Shown: positions 40,736 through 50,495, counted from the stretch's first letter. The stretch is DNA of 64,000 nt from an uncultured Bacteroides sp. (GCA_902168185.1 CABHOV010000047.1:62001-126000); one strand, 5' to 3'. Notes: generated by a model from the sequence alone, not told the origin. Program-made: numbers and translations.

Positions 40736-41650
40736 TCATCTTTTCCGGAGCCATACACATAGCTGCATACCCGTGTTGGTCCATTCCATATAGGGTTTCA
40801 AAAAATAATCTATGACCTTAGGCATGGATGTCTGGCATACATAGTATTCATGCCATGCTACCTCATAGCCATGTAATTTGGCATGCTCGTGAAAAGATTT
40901 AAGCCCAAACTCATAAAGATGATAGGGCTCATGCATGGGGCTAATGTTGCTCACATAATCCGTCCCTTTTAATTTATAGAACAGGTTTAACAACTTATTG
41001 ATAAGCCAAGCTGACGAAGGAACTTCAATATGAATAACACCATTCGGTTTTAGCCATTTCAAGGCCTTTTCAATCGAGTCCGATGGATTATAAAGGTGTT
41101 CCAAGACTGCTCCAAAAGAGATGAAATCAAAATACCCTGCAGGATAGCTCATGTTTTCAATCATTCCCAACATTAGCTTATCGCGACCAACTCCCATTTG
41201 TGAAACAGCTCTTTCATAAAACTGCTCAGAAGCTTCAAAGCCGTGAGCGTCAAATCCAGCTTTGGATAACGCCAACATTGCCTTGCCCAAACCAGCTCCT
41301 ATATCCAAAGACTTCATGCCATCCTTAAAAGCTATAAGCTCCTTGGCACGAGTTATTTCGTTCTTAAAGTAGCTGTCCTCTACTGTAAAGTATTCTTTAG
41401 TCCAATAGGCTTCTGGCAATACTCCGTAGTGATCCTGCAGGTCGTGTGGTATTGGTTGAGGGTTTGAATATATCAGCTCACAATTTGAACACTTAACAAT
41501 TGTGGTGGTTATACCGATTTTACTCCTGGGATTTTTTCCCTGAGACTGGTTCAACCTCTTGCCTAAAACTTTATGACGCCTTGTTGGCGAACCACACATG
41601 TTGCAGGTATCAATATAGCTAAAGGTATAACGGAGTTGTTGCCTATTCAT
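40736..41650 (-). CDS. Class I SAM-dependent methyltransferase with N-terminal zinc knuckles
   Basis: 304 residues. An N-terminal zinc-binding part has CNMC and CSNC (about 17 and 53) like the sugar/C-methyltransferase and Methyltransf_23 families. The SAM motif I is LDIGAGLGKAMLAL (about 121), followed by HGFEAS (acidic residue of motif II) and FDFISFGAVLEHLYNPSD. The C-terminal part is helical. The type is common in surface polysaccharide or lipid modification, but no such genes are adjacent, so the substrate is unknown. It appears monocistronic. Confidence 0.85.
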   Translation of the reverse strand: MNRQQLRYTFSYIDTCNMCGSPTRRHKVLGKRLNQSQGKNPRSKIGITTTIVKCSNCELIYSNPQPIPHDLQDHYGVLPEAYWTKEYFTVEDSYFKNEITRAKELIAFKDGMKSLDIGAGLGKAMLALSKAGFDAHGFEASEQFYERAVSQMGVGRDKLMLGMIENMSYPAGYFDFISFGAVLEHLYNPSDSIEKALKWLKPNGVIHIEVPSSAWLINKLLNLFYKLKGTDYVSNISPMHEPYHLYEFGLKSFHEHAKLHGYEVAWHEYYVCQTSMPKVIDYFLKPYMEWTNTGMQLCVWLRKR

Positions 41651-42094
41651 GTCAGCGCTGATCTATCTGATTTTAAACTGCAAATTAATGTTTAATGCTA
41701 ACATCTCGCTCATGAAGTAATATTTGAAGCATTGTAAAAGAAACCAGCCCAACCAACAAAGGTCCGGAGACGCTACCATAGAAATCAAAGGCATTAAGTT
41801 GTTGATGAGCGTCCTCACTTACCTGCGCCCAACACCAACAACGGCACTGAACTAAATACCTGTATTATTACACAGGACAGCGACCCATTAGATAGCAGAA
41901 TAAGTTTCTTCACAAAGCTTACGATATAGATCTAAATTAAAATTCACTACTTGGTAAAATCCAAAAAATCCTTTTCAAAAGAGTACATCAATCTTGTGTT
42001 TGATTGGATAAGTATACCAATGGCCCGGGCTCCCGTGTCTACTTTGTCTATTCTCCAATCAATATCCAACTTCTCTGTCCCGGATAACAATCAC
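41651..42094. other. Intergenic region
   Basis: About 440 bases between the methyltransferase start and the end of the eight-gene locus. A plus-strand frame at 41951-42157 is not credible. No clear terminator for the large operon was seen. Confidence 0.4.
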
Positions 42095-43825
42095 TCACCC
42101 GCCAAGTATAAAATTATACCCCATTGTAACTGTAACGTCATTTGTATTGGCTTCTGAGGTGCTGCGCCATTGATTAAGCACATTCAGATTGAAGGTATGT
42201 TTTCGCTGTACTTTATATACTGCATGACACCTTACATTGAAGACATGATTGTCCCATTCATTCACACTACGGCTTGCGTTATAGGAGAGATTGGCTCCGG
42301 TTGTGATTCTCTTCTGTAATATACTTGCACTTATGCTGGCTATAGGCCCAACGGTTATAAAATCATCTCGACCAATTGTATTATAGGATACATTAAACCC
42401 AGCGGAAAAATTTCGCCCGGCGGTCATGCGTGATAGTGTATACATAACCGATGCGTTGTAAAACTGCGACAGATTTCCATTGCGTACCACACCGCCTTGC
42501 TCATCGGCAGTCTCCTGAAAACTAAGGTCTACACTTATACCTTTCATTTCATCTTCTGACTGCGAAAGCATATAGCTTGCTGACGCACTTGCATTCTGAG
42601 AAACTTGCGTATAGTCAAGCGTGTCGAGATTCTGGAAATTATCCAGCCTGTTTATGCTTAAAAACTGCGGACGAATACGCATGAAGGTCTGAAAGTTTGA
42701 ATATGTAAATGCTGAGGTCAGTTTATCAGACGGAGTATAGGATACATTTACGGAACCAATGAACCGTGTGGATGAACCTGACTTGGTGTTGTCGAGGTTA
42801 TCACGCTGGAAGCCCATGTTCATAGCCAGTTGCACTTTACTTTTGAACAACGGCTGGGCTGCGTTCACAGTAATATTTTCCAAGTCATTATTGAGATAGT
42901 ATGCACCCAGTGTTCTATATCCTGGATCAATACGCTCATACCCAACACCCAGTATTGTACTGGTAAATGTATACTGCAGCGATGACTTGAAAGCATGAAA
43001 ATAACCGGTGGATTCTTTTGAATCGATCGCGCGGCTAAAAAGATTACTGCCCTCAGAATCCGCTGCCCGCACATCTTCTGTTAAAGCACTCGTGGCATAT
43101 TCAACGGCTATATCCATATGCTGCCATACACGTGTTCCGGCATTAAAACTGATTACCGTATTGGCCATCGGGTATATCTGTAAACTATCAGGCTTCTTCT
43201 GAATTGAATTCACATCATCCCAAGCATGAAACGCAATCATACCCAACCTGTAATTATTCTTTTGATACTCTATTTTGCTCCCCCACCCCATGCGCTCATA
43301 AGCAGCCTGTGTAATACGGTTGGTTGTGTCATATTCAACAGCCTTCTGCAAACGACCATATATACCACTAACCTTTAATCCGCTGTCCTTTGGTTCTACA
43401 TCAACCCCGGCCCCAGTAAATAGATAGCCATTTACAGTATAGGGAGAATAAGTTGCTGCTATATTTCCAATATGTGCTGTTACTGATTTATAGGACGGAT
43501 GTATACTGAAACGGTTTGGCGGCACCGGGTACGAATAATCGCCACCAAAGCTGGTAAGTGTAAACGAAAACGGCAGGTTCACGAGCCCATATAGATTAAG
43601 ATTCATACTGCCATTAACAAAATAAGAAAACGGATCACGGCCGTAACCCCCATTGCCATTATAATAGATACCATTGGCAGACAAAGCTCCGTTAAATTTA
43701 AAGGGCTTGCCTTTGCCAAACTGATCACGCAGATTATCCAGACGTATAGATTGCCCATATGAAAACGACCCTACGAAGAGCGCCAACAGAACTAACAAGC
43801 AACGGTAAGAGTAGAGAGGATTCAT
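42095..43825 (-). CDS. Outer-membrane beta-barrel-like protein
   Basis: 576 residues with a signal peptide (CLLVLLALFVGSFSYGQ). The mature chain is a run of alternating amphipathic segments with aromatic girdle residues and ends in NDVTVTMGYNFILGG, as in barrel proteins. An N-terminal segment GNGGYGRDPFSYFVNGSMNL and FTGAGVDVEPKDSGLKVSGI are notable but I do not recognise a family. It is the last gene of the eight-gene locus and overlaps the PKD gene by 4 nt. It could be the outer-membrane anchor or channel for the surface proteins made upstream (inference). Confidence 0.75.
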   Translation of the reverse strand: MNPLYSYRCLLVLLALFVGSFSYGQSIRLDNLRDQFGKGKPFKFNGALSANGIYYNGNGGYGRDPFSYFVNGSMNLNLYGLVNLPFSFTLTSFGGDYSYPVPPNRFSIHPSYKSVTAHIGNIAATYSPYTVNGYLFTGAGVDVEPKDSGLKVSGIYGRLQKAVEYDTTNRITQAAYERMGWGSKIEYQKNNYRLGMIAFHAWDDVNSIQKKPDSLQIYPMANTVISFNAGTRVWQHMDIAVEYATSALTEDVRAADSEGSNLFSRAIDSKESTGYFHAFKSSLQYTFTSTILGVGYERIDPGYRTLGAYYLNNDLENITVNAAQPLFKSKVQLAMNMGFQRDNLDNTKSGSSTRFIGSVNVSYTPSDKLTSAFTYSNFQTFMRIRPQFLSINRLDNFQNLDTLDYTQVSQNASASASYMLSQSEDEMKGISVDLSFQETADEQGGVVRNGNLSQFYNASVMYTLSRMTAGRNFSAGFNVSYNTIGRDDFITVGPIASISASILQKRITTGANLSYNASRSVNEWDNHVFNVRCHAVYKVQRKHTFNLNVLNQWRSTSEANTNDVTVTMGYNFILGG

Positions 43826-45204
43826 TTTTTCTGAACTTTTATATCCACAAGTATATAGGACTGCAACCCATCATCATGGAATGACTTGATCTTGATAGCG
43901 CCCTTACGATTGTCCTGTGTTTTGAATAGTATGATGCGCGGCACCTGCACATCATCAAAAGGTTGAAGTCCTTTAGCCGTTGATGTAATGTTGAGCGCTT
44001 GCAAAGGAGCGTCTGTAATCATCTGGTCAAAATCACTTTCTGAAAACGTAATTCCGCATGCGCATTTATCGAGGGAGTTAACGAAATGCGTTATCTGCGC
44101 CTGCGGTATAGGGTCGAAGGTATATTCTTCCACAGAATCCGGGGAAGTAAATTTGTTAAAGGTGAACGTAGCGTTAAGTCCGAAGTATGCTATATCTACA
44201 TATTTAAACAAAGAATCCGGATCATTTTTATTGACGACTCTCCGCAAGCTTGTGGAGTAAAAACTGCCAATAGAAGCATGCGCTGTGTTGATACCCAGTT
44301 TAATATCGGTAAAGGTTCGAAGGCCCGTATTGGGCTTAACTACGATATCTTTGGTTATAGTCTTGGTCTCTTTACCATTGGAAGCTTGCAGCGTAATACT
44401 GTACGTACCGGCCTGCGAGAAATATATACTGGGTTGCTGCGCTGTTGTGTTACTGATCTGCCCACCACTGGATGACCATTGCCATTGCAGACCTCCTGAC
44501 GTTTTGTTCTTTAATACGACGCGCAGCGGGGCCTGGTAGTCATCATCTTCAAAGTCAGGAATGATTTCAAAGTCAGGAGATAATGCAGGACTTACTGATA
44601 TAGTTTGCACCAGCGAGTCGACAGCAGGGCCGTTCTCTACAATGAGTATAATTTTATGGTCACCCGATTCAACAAACTGGATATCCGGAGGATTCTCTCC
44701 TGTATATTCAGCAGGATTACCTTGTTCAAAGACCCAGCGGAATCCAGTACCGCCATTGGTTTTATTGGTGATCCGAACCGTTACCGGTGCTATATTGTTT
44801 GTTAAAACTTCTGTAGAAAAATCTGGTGTTACGCCATTATATACTGTAAGCGATACCGTTTTACTCTGGCGATCATCTTCACTCCACGCTTCAAGGGTAA
44901 TGGCGTGTGCACCGGCTTCAGTAAAGGTAATGATACCAGGGTCGCGCAAGGAAGACGTTGTTGGCTGTCCGCCTTCAAATGTCCAGGAATACTTTTCAGC
45001 GCCGGTGGTATTGTTCGCAATGGTGATACGAGCCGGTGTAGTATAATTTTCATTCCCGATGGTATAGGTAAAATCAATCGTAACAGGCACCGTCTCTTCC
45101 TGAAAGCACGCATATAAACCAAACGCGATCATCGTCATGCATACCTGCACCAACAACTTTCTCCAATCTATACCTATCAATTTTTTCTTCATATAGCGCA
45201 CCAT
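43822..45204 (-). CDS. PKD-domain lipoprotein
   Basis: 460 residues from ATG 45204 (an alternative ATG at 45192 gives a more usual signal). The lipobox is LYAC (Cys33). Three PKD-like domains follow, each with the pattern FxxxGxHxIxL: ITFTEAGAHAITLEAWSEDD, IQFVESGDHKIILIVEN and IYFSQAGTYSITLQASNG. The C-terminal third (about 300-460) is different, with CACGITFSESDFDQM. It lies 4 nt after the HEAT-like gene and overlaps the barrel gene by 4 nt, so it is co-translated. Probably a surface or periplasmic lipoprotein that packs with the barrel protein. Confidence 0.83.
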   Translation of the reverse strand: MVRYMKKKLIGIDWRKLLVQVCMTMIAFGLYACFQEETVPVTIDFTYTIGNENYTTPARITIANNTTGAEKYSWTFEGGQPTTSSLRDPGIITFTEAGAHAITLEAWSEDDRQSKTVSLTVYNGVTPDFSTEVLTNNIAPVTVRITNKTNGGTGFRWVFEQGNPAEYTGENPPDIQFVESGDHKIILIVENGPAVDSLVQTISVSPALSPDFEIIPDFEDDDYQAPLRVVLKNKTSGGLQWQWSSSGGQISNTTAQQPSIYFSQAGTYSITLQASNGKETKTITKDIVVKPNTGLRTFTDIKLGINTAHASIGSFYSTSLRRVVNKNDPDSLFKYVDIAYFGLNATFTFNKFTSPDSVEEYTFDPIPQAQITHFVNSLDKCACGITFSESDFDQMITDAPLQALNITSTAKGLQPFDDVQVPRIILFKTQDNRKGAIKIKSFHDDGLQSYILVDIKVQKK

Positions 45205-45208
45205 AACA

Positions 45209-46135
45209 TCATCGCTTCACAATAGTATAGTTCCCATTACGCTCGTTGAACCACGCCCGGATCGTTGCCAATGCTTTTGGATAGTCTTTCTCTACCAGGT
45301 CTCCGCTCGCACTAACAGCCACCGGATAATCTTTAATGACAGGTGCGAGCATCTCCATTATACGGTATGCACAATTGATTGATCGCTCCGATTCTGCATC
45401 TGGTGATGAACAATTATTTTCTTCACTGTATAATTCTTTTATCAGAAAGTCAATCGTTGTACGTGAACCTATATATACCAGGTCCGGGTACAACTCATAT
45501 ATAGTATCATCGTTGGAACCCAGCTTATTGGCTTTATCCATAATAGTTTGCTCAGACAGCACATCACCCATACGCGCCATCGCTACATATGCTGACCACG
45601 CATCTTGTCTTGACAAAGGAGTTTGCTGGTTTTGAAGATGCGTCTTTATAACACTCAACTGATCACGTATGTCGAGTTTGCCAATGAGTTTGAATAGTTT
45701 TCCGTTATAAGGAATTATAGAGTGATTCAACTCGCGGATATCTTCCAATGCAGTTTTATCAAAATCTTCTTTATTGAACCTGAACAACGCATTGGCTACC
45801 TGCCCGTTTATGCCCGTGTCTTTATCTCGCCAGCCTTTCAAAAGTATTTTTACTACTTCTTTATGTGTTTTCGTCTGCATACTGCTTTGTCCTAAACGAC
45901 TCACTAAATGATATGCTTCCGACCGCACGGCAAGCAATGTATCCTTCAGATAAGGAGACAATACCTGTATATAGCGGTTCTCTCCTATAGCTTGATCAAA
46001 TGTGAATGGGCTTGTAGATTCTTCTTTGGCTATGGCAGAGAAATAAGTCTGAATGTATTGCTGACCAAGGCATTCAATACCCGATAAAACCAGAATGATA
46101 ATTATATATTTTTTCAATGCTCTATTACTTTTCAA
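45209..46135 (-). CDS. Exported alpha-helical repeat protein (HEAT-like)
   Basis: 308 residues. The frame starts at a TTG (46135) within the end of the 131-aa gene (11-nt overlap); another TTG at 46117 would give the same signal peptide, and no ATG is available near the start. The hydrophobic segment KKYIIIILVLSGIECLGQ is a signal peptide. The mature part is helical with HEAT-like pairs (LAVRSEAYHLVSRLG, INGQVANALFRFNKED, SRQDAWSAYVAMARMGD). Lying between the toxin-immunity pair and the PKD lipoprotein, it may be a periplasmic scaffold or chaperone, or a second immunity factor. Family not recognised. Confidence 0.7.
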   Translation of the reverse strand: MKSNRALKKYIIIILVLSGIECLGQQYIQTYFSAIAKEESTSPFTFDQAIGENRYIQVLSPYLKDTLLAVRSEAYHLVSRLGQSSMQTKTHKEVVKILLKGWRDKDTGINGQVANALFRFNKEDFDKTALEDIRELNHSIIPYNGKLFKLIGKLDIRDQLSVIKTHLQNQQTPLSRQDAWSAYVAMARMGDVLSEQTIMDKANKLGSNDDTIYELYPDLVYIGSRTTIDFLIKELYSEENNCSSPDAESERSINCAYRIMEMLAPVIKDYPVAVSASGDLVEKDYPKALATIRAWFNERNGNYTIVKR

Positions 46136-46520
46136 ATCCCTTATCCTTTAGAATAGTATACACTTTCAGATTATGCTCTTTGATTCGTTGATGCTCGCGT
46201 TCAGTTTCAACTTTATCTGCGTATACTGGCCAGCCAAATTGTCCTTCAAAATTATCCAGTTCAATTATGTTACCGTCTTCATTAATGCGTTTATGCGTGG
46301 AATAGTTATCCGTTTTCAAATAATAGTCCAAAGCAAAATGATCGCTCAGATCTTTTACGAGCTTAAACTTAAGATCTCTACAACCACGGTGTCCTTCTCG
46401 ATAATAAATAGACTCGTATACCTTGTTCACTTCAAGTATCTCTGGTATTAACTGCCTATCATCGCTCAAGGCATGCTTGAGTCGCTCTTTAAAAATTTGT
46501 TTAGCATCCCAGAACTCCAT
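46125..46520 (-). CDS. Putative immunity protein
   Basis: 131 residues, cytosolic (no signal), charged, beginning MEFWDAKQIFKERLKHALSD. It starts 3 nt after the stop of the gene whose product ends in an ADP-ribosyltransferase-like domain; size, acidity, cytosolic location and position are those of polymorphic-toxin immunity proteins. I do not recognise a named Imm family. It is called by context only. It overlaps the next gene by 11 nt. Confidence 0.55.
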   Translation of the reverse strand: MEFWDAKQIFKERLKHALSDDRQLIPEILEVNKVYESIYYREGHRGCRDLKFKLVKDLSDHFALDYYLKTDNYSTHKRINEDGNIIELDNFEGQFGWPVYADKVETEREHQRIKEHNLKVYTILKDKGFEK

Positions 46521-46523
46521 ATA

Positions 46524-49500
46524 CTAAAGAATTTGCTGAACTTTAATTACCCATTTTTTCAGTGCTTTATCAAAAAGAGGAGCCGACACTACTTTAAATT
46601 GACTACCTGCTTTGATTAGTATTTCAGGCCTAGGCATGCCACCATAAATAACGCCATCAGCTAAATCTGATATTTCTTTACCTGTGGTATGTGCAATTTC
46701 AAAAATTACGTTTACTTCTGGTCGACCGCTAAAGGATGAACTGATTGAACCGCCACAAGAAGTGAAATCATTCCACAGTTTAGTATTCCCTAGACTATAG
46801 TCAGCAATAAAAGACGACAATGCCGAAGGGTCTATCTGAATTCCTCTATACACCAAAGCACCATTATAATTCGGCAATTTCTTAAGCGCAGCTTTTAACA
46901 GTTCAGAAAGCTCTTTCGTCTTATCTGCATTTATGCCGTTTCTCAGATCAGCGTTCAGGTCCCTATAAAAAAGCTTCGTTGTATATCCCCATAATGCGAA
47001 TGCTTCATCTGAAGTTAGCTTAAAGGCATTTTTATTAGCCAGAAAAAATTCCATGTCGGTCAAAAATTTTTGCCCCGCTCTGGAATAATGATATTCTGTA
47101 AAGTATGTAGCGATTTCACCTTCAGATTTCCCAAATTTCCTCATGGCAGTCATAAAGCCAGAAGGGATTCGTTTCCTTATTAAAAGATAATCAACCAGTT
47201 TTTTAGCATCCTTTGTCCAATCCTTTACACCAAGTCGAGCCTCTATCTTATCTAACAACGCTCTATACTTTGGACTCGCAGCAATCCAGGTTGCAGTCCC
47301 GGTAATCAGTCCGCTCGCTGCTGAATTTTGAATAACAGGCTTCCAGTCCATGGTTGTTATGACATCAGTCATGCCTGGATCTTTTCCTTGTTGCTTTATC
47401 TTGGTATATGCTATCTCATATTGTTTAGTTGTTTCCGTGACAAAGCTTGTTGCAGCCCCACCCAGTGCGGATAATCCAGCCTTAAATTTTCTACTCGCAT
47501 TAGGTGATATAAAAGCAGGCAGGTTGGCCGTTGCACAAGATATAGTGGCAGACACAAAGGCTTCTGTCTTACTAAACTCTTTATAGCTTGTAACACTGGA
47601 GAAGTCTGCGAAGGCAGGTTTACTTGCTTCCGGTATAGCATCATCGAACTGCATGGTTATCCACGTAGCAGTATAGTACATAGATAAGTCAAGACTTGCT
47701 CCTGTTAAACATTGCACGACTTGTGCGAGCAATTCATTGTCTTCATCATTCTCTAGTATTGGAATGACAAGTGCAGGATCGTGAATGAGATCCCATTGAT
47801 ACTTATGCAACACTATACCATCCGGACGAGTGTCCATCAGGTTGTCGGTTGTACCGGTCGCTAATGATGCATAGGTTTTATAGGTGTGTTCAAGTCGGAA
47901 GGCTCCGTGCCCTAATTCGTGAGCGATTGTTTTTATCAATGACCCGCCCCGCGCCAGATCCATGTAGATGAACCCTGCTGTTTTCTTTCTCGGCATATAC
48001 CCGAGCTTTGTTTTGCTCTCCGAACCGGATACGAGGAAAAGATAATACGTATCTTCCTCCAATGCTTTCTTCTGCTCATACTCGCTGATGAGTGTTTCCA
48101 TCTCAGCAGTATAATTGGACAGAAATTCGCTATCGCCATCATCGAGTCCATTATCGTCTACATCATATGTACTGGCAAACGGTTGATCTTTCTGTACCTG
48201 CCACTGCACAACTGCCTTGCCATATATAGCGTTTAGCTGCGATTGTATCTCTTGTGGCGACACATCCAATGTTGTTGCGTTCACCGGGACGAGCACCAAC
48301 TTGCGTATCACTTTGCTATAGCTGACCACATTCAGACTTCCGGCTTCCGTTAAAATCTCCTTGCCGTCAACACCGGTTTTCCGTATATAGGCTGTAACTT
48401 CATTCTTGTCACCGGTTCCATAACCGTGCACGCGAACATTTACTTCCTGTGGATTGGCACCGCGTTGGGCCTGTAGAGCTCCCGTTGTAGAACGGAATAC
48501 AAGGTCCTGCGGCAGAGGACTACCCTGCTGAGTGGAATATGCTTTTACCAGGTCGAATGAACCGGTTGCTACAGCTTTCCATGGACTATAGTATAGCTGC
48601 TTACCTTTTTGCTTTGCATCATAATTCGACTCATGATACGGCCTATATCGCAAGCGATCGAAACCATATACTGCATTGTCGGCCTGCGCAAAATCTATGG
48701 TATACGCTACGCTATCTATAGCATCAGGAGACTTGCCTTCAAACTTTTTCTGAATCTCATTAAATGTTTTCTCAGCCTCATCTCGTTTCTTTTTGGCGGC
48801 TTCTTTTTCTTCAGCAGATGTTGCCGTGGTATAGGCGGCACTGGCTTTATCGTATGCCTGCTTGCTCTCTTTTAGTTTTGTAACATCCTGATGGATTTCA
48901 TTGGAAAGCTCCGATGGCAATTCTTCGTTTGCCTCTTTTACAACCTTGTCCGTAAGACTGCTCAATGCAGCAGAGTCCATGGTAATGGTGAGATCTTTCA
49001 ATCGTGATACCAGTCCTTCATAGCCGCGGAATTGATCGAGTGTCTCATCAATATCTTTTATGCCCTCACCTTTCCCTCCATATTTCGTTACTACCTCTCC
49101 TGCTATAAGTTGATAGCCGGTATTTACCTGTATACCACTGAAGGTTACACTCACTTTTGCCTTTCCTAAAAACGGCACCGTCACATAGCCTTTACCGGTA
49201 TAGGTACCTGTGCCGCTTACTTCTTGTATCTTCACAGGGAAATCACCCGCGCGAAAAATATCACCAACCTTGAGGTTTTGTATCGGCTCTTTGTTGGATA
49301 TATCCGGATCGGGTACAATACTACAGTTGACAAATGTTTCTGAATTTCTCGCAGGTACCTCAACGGTTTTGATTTCACTGAATGTTGGCTGATCAGTATT
49401 GCAAAATGCGCCCACGCGATATTCATATACCAGTCCTGGTTGCATATCGTATACCAGCGCCATCGCCTGCTCTGTTTTCTGATCGAACCATGTAGCATTA

Positions 49501-50495
49501 TCTTTACCCTTCTCTCTATAGGTAACAACATAGGATCTATGATTACGATCGGCCGCCCAGTTAAACTCCAGGTTACCAAATGTACCGGGTGTCGCTGCTA
49601 TACCTGCCGGAGGCGGACACGTATCCTGATATGTGAACCAGTATATTTCGCTATAGCCTTGGTTTCGAAATACATCTACATCCTCTATACCACTGCGTGC
49701 ACGCGCGCGTACACGCCAGCCATAGCGTTTACCAACGATTAACAACGGTTGTGACGGACCATAGAGAAGTGTTGTAGTGCGTGTAGTCGTTTCATATAGC
49801 GGAGCTGCCGATTGAAAAACAATTTCCGGTGCCAGTGATGTGTCCCATAACTCGACCAGTTGGAAATCATATTCGGTTTGAAAAGCAGAGTTCGGAGAAT
49901 TCAGGTGACGCGGTGTCCATTGGAAGATAATGTTCTGCGGTTCCTTATAAGCAATCGCTTCACCTTTACGTGGTACATTTAGTAATGGAGGATCGCTCAA
50001 ACTTATCCATGCCATTGCACATCCTTTACCACTGGCTACCTGCCCGGAAGACACTTCTATAGCTTCGAAACAAAATTGATAAAATCCTTCGGGAAGGCGA
50101 GCTTGCTGCATATACTGTTGCCGCGTGATGCCCGAGAAGTCCATGTTCTCGGGATTAAAATACGGAGCGAGATCTGACAATGAGAGGCGCACCGGCACAC
50201 CCGCATCCAACGCTATCACTGGTAAATCTGCATATGCCTTTGTTCGCAGTTGTACGGTCTGACTTTCAATGATCATTCGAAGCCGCACATTCAGAATTGG
50301 TTTATTCAGATCGCGGTTCGTAAGAATCACTACGAGCTTCTCCCGACCGGAGGCATAGTATTCACTTAACTGAAGTGTATAGGGCGGACGAAGTTGTGTA
50401 TTTACCTGCACAGGAAATTGTGCCCATGCAGATTGGCACAACAACAACATGACTATACTTTTGAAAAGTATATTCCGTGTAAAAGCACCTGGCAT
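46524..50495 (-). CDS. Polymorphic toxin-like surface protein: Fn3, zincin, ADP-ribosyltransferase
   Basis: The ATG at 50495 gives 1323 residues with a good signal peptide (RNILFKSIVMLLLCQSAWAQ); the frame is open to 50540. In order: an N-terminal exported region (about 25-235, LVVILTNRDLNKPILNVRLR); fibronectin III around 290-380; a beta region; a coiled coil (about 530-610, rich in Lys/Glu/Ala); a zincin with HELGHGAFRLEH (His859, Glu860, His863, His870) and NLMD turn; a hydrophobic, Gly/Ala-rich pretoxin segment (SALGGAATSFVTETT, AASGLITGTATWIAA); and a C-terminal ADP-ribosyltransferase-like domain with LTSDEAFALWGYT, Arg1217 (VYRG), FTSCGGS (STS-like, near 1244) and Glu1291 (PEILIKAGSQFKVV). 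The likely role is export to the surface, proteolytic release, and attack on a neighbouring cell by NAD-dependent modification. The acidic/Gln residue two before the catalytic Glu is replaced by Arg. Confidence 0.75.
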   Translation of the reverse strand: MPGAFTRNILFKSIVMLLLCQSAWAQFPVQVNTQLRPPYTLQLSEYYASGREKLVVILTNRDLNKPILNVRLRMIIESQTVQLRTKAYADLPVIALDAGVPVRLSLSDLAPYFNPENMDFSGITRQQYMQQARLPEGFYQFCFEAIEVSSGQVASGKGCAMAWISLSDPPLLNVPRKGEAIAYKEPQNIIFQWTPRHLNSPNSAFQTEYDFQLVELWDTSLAPEIVFQSAAPLYETTTRTTTLLYGPSQPLLIVGKRYGWRVRARARSGIEDVDVFRNQGYSEIYWFTYQDTCPPPAGIAATPGTFGNLEFNWAADRNHRSYVVTYREKGKDNATWFDQKTEQAMALVYDMQPGLVYEYRVGAFCNTDQPTFSEIKTVEVPARNSETFVNCSIVPDPDISNKEPIQNLKVGDIFRAGDFPVKIQEVSGTGTYTGKGYVTVPFLGKAKVSVTFSGIQVNTGYQLIAGEVVTKYGGKGEGIKDIDETLDQFRGYEGLVSRLKDLTITMDSAALSSLTDKVVKEANEELPSELSNEIHQDVTKLKESKQAYDKASAAYTTATSAEEKEAAKKKRDEAEKTFNEIQKKFEGKSPDAIDSVAYTIDFAQADNAVYGFDRLRYRPYHESNYDAKQKGKQLYYSPWKAVATGSFDLVKAYSTQQGSPLPQDLVFRSTTGALQAQRGANPQEVNVRVHGYGTGDKNEVTAYIRKTGVDGKEILTEAGSLNVVSYSKVIRKLVLVPVNATTLDVSPQEIQSQLNAIYGKAVVQWQVQKDQPFASTYDVDDNGLDDGDSEFLSNYTAEMETLISEYEQKKALEEDTYYLFLVSGSESKTKLGYMPRKKTAGFIYMDLARGGSLIKTIAHELGHGAFRLEHTYKTYASLATGTTDNLMDTRPDGIVLHKYQWDLIHDPALVIPILENDEDNELLAQVVQCLTGASLDLSMYYTATWITMQFDDAIPEASKPAFADFSSVTSYKEFSKTEAFVSATISCATANLPAFISPNASRKFKAGLSALGGAATSFVTETTKQYEIAYTKIKQQGKDPGMTDVITTMDWKPVIQNSAASGLITGTATWIAASPKYRALLDKIEARLGVKDWTKDAKKLVDYLLIRKRIPSGFMTAMRKFGKSEGEIATYFTEYHYSRAGQKFLTDMEFFLANKNAFKLTSDEAFALWGYTTKLFYRDLNADLRNGINADKTKELSELLKAALKKLPNYNGALVYRGIQIDPSALSSFIADYSLGNTKLWNDFTSCGGSISSSFSGRPEVNVIFEIAHTTGKEISDLADGVIYGGMPRPEILIKAGSQFKVVSAPLFDKALKKWVIKVQQIL

